The notes beneath the pieces are model-generated. The model worked only from the letters and a program-made list of their open reading frames with translations, did not search any database and had not been told where the DNA came from. Positions 1 through 5,399 of a stretch of 5,399 bases of DNA are shown piece after piece. The stretch is from Hyphomicrobiaceae bacterium UBA4118 (lineage in GTDB: Bacteria > Pseudomonadota > Alphaproteobacteria > Rhizobiales > Methyloligellaceae), in NCBI GenBank assembly GCA_002383105.1, contig DFXC01000009.1, positions 618 to 6,016 of the forward strand, written 5' to 3'. Position numbers and translations under genes: made by a program. Every line of letters begins with the position of its first letter. Within the stretch, counting starts at the first letter, position 1.

Positions 1-2
1 CG

Positions 3-635
3 ATCGCCAAGGCGCACGCGATCTACACGCCCTTGATGCTCTCCATTTACGACGTCCTGGTTCATGGCCTCTCCAACCGTTTCGCCTGGCGTTGCCCGAC
101 GCGGCGGCTGGTTTCGCTTTACTGCACTGGCCTCTCGGCCAATCACCTCGAGGCTGGCGTGGGCACCGGCTTCTTTCTCGACCGGGCGGGCGGAGCCGAG
201 CTCAACCGTCTCGTCCTGCTCGACATCAATCGCCACTGTCTCGAGCGCGCCGGGCGAAGGCTCGCACGCTTCAGGCCGTCCCTCTACCAAGTGAACCTGC
301 TCGCTCCGATCAAGCTCGACTTGGCGCCGTTCTCATCCGTCGGGCTCACTTACGTGCTGCATTGCCTCCCCGGTACAATGGGCGAGAAGCTGAAGGTGGT
401 CGATCACTTGCGGCCGCTGATGGGTAAGCGTGCGGCGCTGTTCGGTGCGACGATACTCGGGCGCGGGATGGCGCCGAACCGCGCGGCGAGAGCGTTGCTC
501 GATCTCTATAACGCCAAGGGCGTGTTCAATAATCGCGAGGACGACATCGCCTCCCTGTCGGAGGGCTTGAAACAGCGTTTCGACGAGGTCGAAATCAGGA
601 GGGAAGGCTGCGTTGCACTATTCCGCGCCGCCTGA
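3..635 (+). CDS. Class I SAM-dependent methyltransferase, 5' end outside window
   Basis: The reading frame is open from base 3 to a TGA at 633-635. The residues before the first in-window start codons (TTG 33, ATG 36) read like family sequence (IAKAHAIYTPLMLSIYD), so the true start is probably upstream and the gene is partial. Visible motifs: SAM-binding motif I 'HLEAGVGTGFFLD', the acidic end of strand 2 'LVLLDIN', and a motif II-like strand 'VGLTYVLHCLPG'. The C-terminal part (LYNAKGVFNN...) and the 'GCVALF' end resemble a family of roughly 200-220-residue soluble bacterial methyltransferases. Such enzymes transfer a methyl group from S-adenosylmethionine; the acceptor cannot be told from sequence. 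It is separated from the next gene by 245 bases, and a hairpin shortly after the stop may end its transcript. The fold assignment is firm; the substrate is unknown. Confidence 0.85.
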   Translation: MAKAHAIYTPLMLSIYDVLVHGLSNRFAWRCPTRRLVSLYCTGLSANHLEAGVGTGFFLDRAGGAELNRLVLLDINRHCLERAGRRLARFRPSLYQVNLLAPIKLDLAPFSSVGLTYVLHCLPGTMGEKLKVVDHLRPLMGKRAALFGATILGRGMAPNRAARALLDLYNAKGVFNNREDDIASLSEGLKQRFDEVEIRREGCVALFRAA

Positions 636-656
636 CCTATCACGCGCAGGCAAGCA

Positions 657-690
657 CCCGTGCACTCACGGGCAAGCGGCGCTTTTCGCC
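657..690 (+). terminator. Possible terminator hairpins after methyltransferase
   Basis: A perfect 6-bp stem (CCCGTG 657-662 / CACGGG 667-672) with a 4-base loop lies 22 bases after the methyltransferase stop. A second short stem, GGCG 678-681 / CGCC 687-690, has CTTTT as its loop. There is no long T run, so this is a weak intrinsic terminator candidate; chance is possible in G+C-rich DNA. Confidence 0.3.
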
Positions 691-778
691 AAGCCAATCC
701 ACGTTCCGCCTTGCGATGGTCATTAACCTGCCGCTTACCATGCGAAGTTTCGCCCCGGTTCATTGTTAACCCTCGGTA

Positions 779-796
779 AGGGTAGGGCACTACCCT
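779..796. promoter_or_regulatory. Perfect 7-bp dyad upstream of the porin gene
   Basis: AGGGTAG (779-785) and CTACCCT (790-796) are exact inverted repeats around a 4-base centre, 84 bases before the porin start. It lies in the 636-880 intergenic region, so it could be an operator or a hairpin in the mRNA leader. No convincing -35/-10 pair was recognised around it, and no specific regulator can be named. Confidence 0.35.
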
Positions 797-880
797 GGGG
801 CCGTGAGCGCTTGGTCCAGTGCACCTTTCGTGCTGAGCGCGGCGACGGACCGAGCCTCCAATTCGTGAGGGAAGTCTGTT

Positions 881-1567
881 ATGCGTACGCGATTGAACCA
901 GGCCTTGGCTCTTGCTGCCGTGTTGACGGCCGGCGCCACGGCCTCAAGCCCTACGCTGAGTGCCGACCTGCCGCCTGAGGCTTTGCCCCCTGTCTATGGC
1001 GAGCCGCTGCCTCCGCAAAATGTCTTCGAAGGTTGGTGGCTCGGAGGCACCATCGGCGGCGCCACGGTCAATTACGATTTCGCGCCCGCCAGCGGACAGA
1101 TCGATTCGAACGGAATTCTCGGCGGCGTCGTCGGCGGCTGGAGCTGGCAGAACGGCCCGGTCGTGGTCGGCGTCGAAGGGGACTTTCTGGGCGCCGATAT
1201 CAGCGGCAGCCGCCACTTCAATAACGGTGCGAACGAGGCAAACCCGAGCATCGACACCATGGCGGACCTGCGCCTGCGCGCGGGCGTCACCGTCACGCCG
1301 CGGGTGCTCCTCTTCGCCACCTTCGGCGGCGCTTGGGCCAATGCCGATCTGCCGGTCACCGGCTTCGGCGGTGGCTCGGGAAGTGCGGACTTCTTCGGCT
1401 GGAGCGTCGGCGGCGGCGCCGAGGTCGCGCTCAATCCACATTGGAGCGCCCGCTTCGACTACCAGTTCACCGACTTCAGTTCCGAGACGGTGAATTATCC
1501 GGGCGGCTCCGTGACCTACGATCCCGACGCCAACAGCTTTCGCGGCTCGGCCATCTATCGCTTCTAG
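881..1567 (+). CDS. Omp25/31-like outer membrane beta-barrel protein
   Basis: A 228-residue precursor. It has an N-terminal signal peptide (Arg at 2 and 4, hydrophobic stretch 8-20, likely cleavage after LSA at 28) and a mature start 'DLPPEALPP', as is common in alphaproteobacterial Omp25/Omp31/RopB-type proteins. The rest alternates short amphipathic strands with Gly-rich turns: 'GGVVGGWSW' (81-89), 'VVVGVEGDF' (94-102), 'LRLRAGVTVTPRVLLFATFG' (130-149), 'GWSVGGGAEVAL' (173-184), 'WSARFDYQF' (188-196). It ends in an aromatic residue (IYRF), the usual outer-membrane assembly signal. There are no cysteines. An 8-strand barrel in the outer membrane is inferred from family knowledge. The ATG at 881 follows an AGGGA at 868-872 at usable spacing. 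The gene is monocistronic here and converges on the RNase T2 remnant with only 35 bases between the stops. It may be structural or a minor porin; no ligand can be assigned. Confidence 0.9.
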   Translation: MRTRLNQALALAAVLTAGATASSPTLSADLPPEALPPVYGEPLPPQNVFEGWWLGGTIGGATVNYDFAPASGQIDSNGILGGVVGGWSWQNGPVVVGVEGDFLGADISGSRHFNNGANEANPSIDTMADLRLRAGVTVTPRVLLFATFGGAWANADLPVTGFGGGSGSADFFGWSVGGGAEVALNPHWSARFDYQFTDFSSETVNYPGGSVTYDPDANSFRGSAIYRF

Positions 1568-1602
1568 TGTCGGTCCGCCGTTACTGTCGCGCTGTCGCTG
1601 CT

Positions 1603-1991
1603 TCACTGCGTGACCGGGGGCACCTCGATCTTGCTCGCCCGGCAGAGCCGCGTCTGGTCCTCGTCGACGCCGCAGCTACGCGGGAAGAGATCGCGGCCGA
1701 AACAGACCCTGACGTCGAGCAGGTCGGCGCCACGGCAGCTCACCGAGAACATCTCGGGCTTGAGCCAGGGATTAGCGGCAGCAAACTCGCGCTCGATCTC
1801 CTCGGCCGACAAGACAAGCTCCGCTCCGGGGGCGAGAAAGTGCTCCGGCACGCTCGTTCCGGCAATAGGACCGCGCCCAGCCGAGCACGAGCACGTAGTA
1901 GTCGAACGCGCCGGGCTTGTCGCGCCAGCCGGCAGGTGCAGCGCTTGCAGTGAGCAGAGCCGACAGCGCGATGAGGAAGGGGAGGGCGAGC

Positions 1992-2008
<17 letters not shown>
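1603..2008 (-). pseudogene. Ribonuclease T2 remnant: catalytic middle deleted, frame shifted
   Basis: Two reading frames on the minus strand together make the two ends of an RNase T2. The first begins at ATG 2008: signal peptide (MSVRPRLALPFLIALSALL..., likely cleaved near residue 26), then 'GAFDYYVLVLGWARSYC' (34-49 to the Cys), the characteristic first strand of T2 enzymes. The second frame, from about 1861 down to the TGA at 1603, reads '...PEHFLAPGAELVLSAEEIE', 'AAANPWLKPEMFSVSCRGAD' and 'DVRVCFGRDLFPRSC', and ends 'CRASKIEVPPVTQ'; this is the T2 C-terminus with its four cysteines. Both catalytic segments (the HGLWP box and the second His/Glu/Lys box) are missing, and the frames differ by one at about 1850-1861. 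About 135 codons remain against a usual 200 or more. Intact members are exported endoribonucleases; this copy cannot be active. Its ATG overlaps the dipeptidase stop by 17 bases, suggesting it was once translationally coupled to it. Confidence 0.8.
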
Positions 2009-3431
<1,423 letters not shown>

Positions 3432-3436
3432 GGCTC

Positions 3437-3451
3437 GCGGGCAAAGCCCGC
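3437..3451 (-). promoter_or_regulatory. Short hairpin abutting the dipeptidase start
   Basis: GCGGGC (3437-3442) and GCCCGC (3446-3451) form a perfect 6-bp stem around AAA (TTT in the transcript), ending 5 bases before ATG 3431. In mRNA it would occupy the normal ribosome-site region, so it could limit initiation or be the stem of a terminator-like structure after the cold shock gene. There is no T run after it. The functional reading is inference. Confidence 0.3.
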
Positions 3452-3557
3452 TCGCCCTTTCGTCCGGGCGCGCCGACGATGGATCCCGCCGCCGCTAGCC
3501 GCGCTCAATACGCCGCAAGCGGAGCGGATGGGTTCAAAGTTCGAATGTGGGGGAGAG

Positions 3558-3773
3558 CTATTCGCCGAGCTGCACGTTGGTTGCTTGCGGACCTTTACCA
3601 CGGCGGTCTGGCTCGGTTTCGAAGGATACCCGCGCACCCTCGTCGACCGCCGGAAGACCCGACTTCTGCAATGCTGAGATATGCAGGAAGACATCCTTGC
3701 CGCCATCGTCCGGCGTGATGAAGCCGAACCCTCGCGAATGATTGAAGAACTTGACCGTCCCGGTCTGACGCAT
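3558..3773 (-). CDS. CspA-family cold shock protein
   Basis: A 71-residue single cold-shock domain, full length for the family. It starts 'MRQTGTVKFF' and carries RNP1 as 'RGFGFI' (14-19; usual form KGFGFI) and RNP2 as 'VFLHI' (28-32; usual VFVHI/F). The aromatic patch that stacks on bases (Phe9, Phe10, Phe16, Phe18, Phe29, His31) is intact. The end 'GKGPQATNVQL' is typical. It is expected to bind single-stranded RNA/DNA in the cytoplasm as an RNA chaperone; whether it is cold-induced cannot be told. The start is certain: AAGGAG (complement of 3780-3785) lies 6 bases before ATG 3773. A gene-free region of over 200 bases upstream leaves room for a long mRNA leader, common for this family. Confidence 0.96.
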   Translation of the reverse strand: MRQTGTVKFFNHSRGFGFITPDDGGKDVFLHISALQKSGLPAVDEGARVSFETEPDRRGKGPQATNVQLGE

Positions 3774-4006
3774 GGGAAACTCCTTTCCCCCTTCCAGATG
3801 GTCCGCCCGCTAGCGGCGTGCGGATAATCAGGCAAGTCTGGAAAACGGGATAAGAAACCGCGTTGCTTCCCAAGGAGCGTATGCGGAAAATCTCCACCCG
3901 GGTTCGCAATCTGCCCGCAAAACGCCTCACTCTAGGGGCGCGAGCCCGCTAAGTGCAAGACCCATCTAGGCTTCGCGGCCGGCGAGGTTTGTGTGACGCC
4001 GGGTGA
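3774..4006 (-). promoter_or_regulatory. Leader/promoter region of the cold shock gene (weak)
   Basis: No gene is seen in this 233-base gap. The best promoter-like pair on the minus strand is TTGCAC (complement of 3953-3958) and TAGAGT (complement of 3929-3934) with an 18-base spacer, each matching 4 of 6 consensus bases. It would give a leader of about 150 nt. Such matches are common by chance, so only the ribosome site at 3780-3785 is firm. Confidence 0.2.
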
Positions 4007-4318
4007 TTAATTTGGATAGGGATCGTGCAAGGGCGCGCCGTTCAGCGGCTCGGGCGGGAAGTCGAAATGCGGCCCGAAATCCTTTGGCGCCGGAGGCATC
4101 TTGGCCGGACCCCAAATGTCGCTGAGCCTCAGCGAATAGCCGCCGATGCCGTTTCCACGGCCGCCTTGCATAGAATAAGTGCCGGGACCTTGCTCGGCAG
4201 CCTCGCCTTTGTAGCGCTGCTGCGCTTGCGCGTTTTGCATGGCGAACAGCACGAAAGCGGCGCCCATCAGGGACGCCATCAGAGGAAGAAACTTGCGAAG
4301 GGCGGGAAGCCTGGACAT
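4007..4318 (-). CDS. Small secreted or membrane-anchored Pro/Gly-rich protein, function unknown
   Basis: A 103-residue protein from ATG 4318 to TAA 4007. The N-terminus is basic (Arg3, Arg8, Lys9), followed by a hydrophobic stretch (11-26) and 'NAQAQQ', a plausible signal peptidase site near residue 32; uncleaved, it would be a membrane anchor. The remainder is low-complexity and Gly/Pro-rich: 'GGRGNGIGGYS' (52-62), 'IWGPAKMPPAPKDFGP' (68-83), then 'FPPEPLNGAPLHDPYPN' to the end. There are no cysteines and no recognised domain. The frame continues upstream to a possible start at 4489, but that would overlap the next gene by 58 bases and put a non-signal stretch ahead of the signal peptide, so 4318 is preferred. 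Its ribosome site is weak (an AGG before TCAC). I do not recognise a function; it lies 113 bases downstream of another small exported protein. Confidence 0.65.
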   Translation of the reverse strand: MSRLPALRKFLPLMASLMGAAFVLFAMQNAQAQQRYKGEAAEQGPGTYSMQGGRGNGIGGYSLRLSDIWGPAKMPPAPKDFGPHFDFPPEPLNGAPLHDPYPN

Positions 4319-4431
4319 GTGACCTGCTAACTCGGCTGGAGGCGGAAAGGTTTCGAATCGCCCTGAATTTTGAGCGGCATGGGTTACCATCGCGTCACCG
4401 CACCTTCGCAAGCGTTGGATCGGATTGGAGG

Positions 4432-4719
4432 CTAGCCGCAGACCTTGGCTGAGCTCGTGCAAACCGTGAGGGCACCCTTCTTCGAACAAACGGTCGAGGC
4501 GTGTCCTTCCTTCACCAGCTTGAGCTTGTTCTTCTTCGCCCAGTGGTTGACTTTGTGCTTCAGGTTCTTCAGCGACCTTGCGGAAACTTTGGATTCATTG
4601 AGGCCGCGCGCCTTGGCTGAGACAACCGCGCAGCTTCCGGCCTGAACCGGCTGCGACACGGTGGTGAAGGCGGCGACGGCGGCCAGCGCAATGCCAGCTA
4701 CCAGCAATTTACGGATCAT
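4432..4719 (-). CDS. Small secreted four-cysteine basic protein, function unknown
   Basis: A 95-residue precursor. The signal peptide is clear (Arg3, Lys4, hydrophobic 5-18, cleavage after 'PVQA' at 27). The mature part of about 68 residues is strongly basic and carries Cys30, Cys78, Cys87 and Cys94, enough for two disulfides. The middle (residues 35-70) is a Lys-rich, probably helical segment, 'LKNLKHKVNHWAKKNKLKL'. The ending 'VCTSSAKVCG' resembles small uncharacterised exported proteins I associate with Hyphomicrobiales; that is recollection, not a search. ATG 4719 is preceded by GGGGGAG four bases upstream, which fixes the start. It is divergent from the broken Cys/Tyr-rich peptide gene at 4960. 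The periplasmic or extracellular location is inferred; the role is unknown. Confidence 0.8.
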   Translation of the reverse strand: MIRKLLVAGIALAAVAAFTTVSQPVQAGSCAVVSAKARGLNESKVSARSLKNLKHKVNHWAKKNKLKLVKEGHASTVCSKKGALTVCTSSAKVCG

Positions 4720-4741
4720 AGGGCTCCCCCATGTTTGATGC

Positions 4742-4767
4742 CCGGCGGAGTCTTCCCGCCTCGCCGG
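4742..4767. repeat. Inverted repeat in leader of the four-cysteine protein gene
   Basis: CCGGCG (4742-4747) pairs with CGCCGG (4762-4767). Alternatively GGCGG (4744-4748) pairs with CCGCC at 4756-4760. Both are upstream of the minus-strand start at 4719 and could form competing hairpins in its mRNA. In G+C-rich sequence, chance is a real possibility. Confidence 0.25.
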
Positions 4768-4820
4768 AATATGCTATCTTTAGGTCACTCTGCCTAGCGC
4801 TTCCTTGCAACGCGCGAATT

Positions 4821-4845
4821 CTTCCTGGGAAGTCACGTTTACGTG
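4821..4845. promoter_or_regulatory. Two adjacent 12-bp dyads between divergent genes
   Basis: CTTCC-TG-GGAAG (4821-4832) and CACGT-TT-ACGTG (4834-4845) are two perfect 5-2-5 dyads separated by one base. A further CACGTTT follows at 4852-4858. They sit between divergent genes starting at 4719 and 4960, where a shared operator would be placed. No regulator is identified, and no convincing -35/-10 pair was found with them. Confidence 0.35.
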
Positions 4846-4943
4846 TTCTGCCACGTTTCCGCGGGTTTGCCCTTGTTGCACCGCTACACGCGATGTTGTG
4901 ACGCAAGCTCGCCGGGGCGCCGTGGCGGCGATGCCGTTCCGCT

Positions 4944-4951
4944 AAAGGAGG
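4944..4951 (+). promoter_or_regulatory. Strong ribosome binding site deciding the start at 4960
   Basis: AAAGGAGG is almost a full anti-Shine-Dalgarno match and lies 8 bases before ATG 4960. It is 18 bases from the alternative GTG 4970, which is too far. It shows that a real plus-strand gene was translated from 4960, although the frame that follows does not carry the protein-like sequence. Confidence 0.75.
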
Positions 4952-4959
4952 ACCAGAGA

Positions 4960-5245
4960 ATGCCTAACGGTGCGGGGATTCTTGGCGGTGGTGACGGTTG
5001 CGGCAGGGGCCCTTGCCGCCTGGGCTGCGCCGATGGGTTCTTTCGCTTTGTTGCCGCATGCTGTCGGAGTTGCTTCGGCAGTTACCCCAGTAAGCGGTGG
5101 TTACTGGAACTGCTGGTGAAAATACGGCTGCAAATACTGCCAGTGGTGCTGGTATAGCTACGGCGTGCAATATTGTGGCGACGTTCTCAAGAAGTACTGC
5201 AAGAAGAAAAGCTACTACTACTACTACTACTACTACTACCAGTAA
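4960..5245 (+). pseudogene. Broken secreted Cys/Trp/Tyr-rich peptide with poly-Tyr tail
   Basis: ATG 4960 has an excellent ribosome site, but its own frame gives an unconvincing Gly/Cys peptide ending at TAG 5155-5157. One base fewer between 4963 and 4977 (for example in CC 4963-4964 or GGGG 4974-4977) moves translation into the frame that looks real. That frame reads a signal peptide (MLTVRGFLAVVTVAAGALAA if the C is removed), then 'PVSGGYWNCW', a TGA at 5117-5119 (codon 53), 'KYGCKYCQWCWYSYG', 'VQYCGDVLKKYCKKKS', nine Tyr, Gln and TAA 5243-5245. The corrected length is 94 codons plus the stop. Mature cysteines are at 51, 57, 60, 63, 72 and 80, with Trp/Tyr packed between them. The family is not recognised. 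The lesions could be true pseudogenisation or base-call errors near a contig end; the TGA needs only one G-to-A change from TGG (Trp), which fits its surroundings. Confidence 0.6.
5213..5239 (+). repeat. (TAC)9 trinucleotide microsatellite
   Basis: Nine uninterrupted TAC units, in frame as nine Tyr codons at the C-terminus of the broken peptide gene. A trinucleotide repeat of this purity is unusual in G+C-rich bacterial coding sequence. Slippage would change tail length without changing frame. On the other strand it reads GTA repeats. Confidence 0.95.
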
Positions 5246-5399
5246 CAACAATCTTATCCTACCCCTCTCTCCTAATGCTAATAATAGTAACAATAATCAT
5301 CAGAATTCTCCATCGACGATAATTCCGATCCCGCACATTCGCATTCCATCAATTAAAGTACCGTTTCACTTACCTTTTCAATAGAAACCTGCAAACAGT
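5246..5399. other. AT-rich, G-poor tail with no recognisable gene
   Basis: From just after the peptide stop to the window edge the base use differs sharply from the rest. By hand count the last 119 bases have 43 G+C (about 36%), and the 157 bases from 5243 contain about 13 G against about 45 C. The first part is cryptic trinucleotide-like (AAC/AAT/TAA units). One plus-strand frame stays open to TAG 5382-5384 but gives Asn/Pro/Ile-rich low-complexity sequence with no motif. It could be a contig-end artefact, foreign DNA or a spacer. Confidence 0.6.

Noticed and set aside
722..771. TTAACC / TTACC / GTTAACC motifs reminiscent of CtrA (TTAA-N7-TTAA) sites
   Set aside because: No pair has the right spacing with two intact half-sites; the matches are only partial.
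1568..1602. Bidirectional terminator between the convergent porin and RNase remnant
   Set aside because: No stem with a T run was found in these 35 bases.
944..1606. 220-codon open frame on the minus strand
   Set aside because: It is antisense to the outer-membrane protein gene and has no motif or ribosome site; the plus-strand gene explains the region.
4319..4489. N-terminal extension of the small Pro/Gly-rich protein to a start at 4489
   Set aside because: It would overlap the four-Cys gene and place about 57 non-signal residues before an evident signal peptide starting at 4318.
4964..5293. Minus-strand frame with poly-Val and hydrophobic stretches resembling a membrane protein
   Set aside because: The Val run is the TAC repeat read backwards (GTA), and the rest is antisense to the signal-peptide and Cys-rich coding sequence.
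5097..5384. Plus-strand frame with poly-Thr (ACT repeats) running into the AT-rich tail
   Set aside because: It has no ribosome site and a stop (TAA 5091) just before it, so it looks like a repeat shadow, although it stays open to the end of the tail.

Overview
The window is high-GC for most of its length, with dense, mostly minus-strand bacterial genes. An Omp25/31-like porin starting its mature part with 'ADLPP', a small alphaproteobacterial-type cold shock protein and a secreted four-cysteine small protein together suggest an alphaproteobacterium, probably Hyphomicrobiales (Rhizobiales). That placement is an inference from protein flavour; there is no rRNA or tRNA to confirm it.

Layout. 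Positions 3-635 (+) hold the 3' part of a class I SAM-dependent methyltransferase whose start lies before the window. It is followed by a possible terminator hairpin (657-690) and an 18-bp perfect dyad (779-796). Positions 881-1567 (+) encode an outer-membrane beta-barrel protein. Converging on it is a minus-strand run: a small secreted Cys protein (4432-4719), a small secreted Pro/Gly-rich protein (4007-4318), a cold shock protein (3558-3773), a complete M20-family metallodipeptidase (1992-3431) and, overlapping its stop by 17 bases, a broken ribonuclease T2 gene (1603-2008). The RNase remnant keeps its signal peptide, first beta strand and Cys-rich C-terminus, but lacks the catalytic middle and changes frame at the junction.

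The right end is the most unusual part. Divergent from the small secreted proteins, after two adjacent 12-bp dyads and a near-perfect Shine-Dalgarno, lies a plus-strand gene (4960-5245). Correcting one extra base near the start gives a 94-codon secreted peptide very rich in Cys, Trp and Tyr. It ends in nine Tyr encoded by (TAC)9 and carries an in-frame TGA at codon 53. It is either a pseudogene, sequence-error damaged, or (much less likely) recoded. From the end of the TAC repeat to the window edge the composition collapses: the last 119 bases are about 36% G+C, and G is strongly depleted relative to C. That points to a contig-end artefact or a foreign junction.

No shared pathway links these genes. 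The methyltransferase, porin, dipeptidase and cold shock protein look like ordinary chromosomal content. The clustering of three small exported proteins at 4007-5245 and the two broken exported proteins are what deserve a second look.
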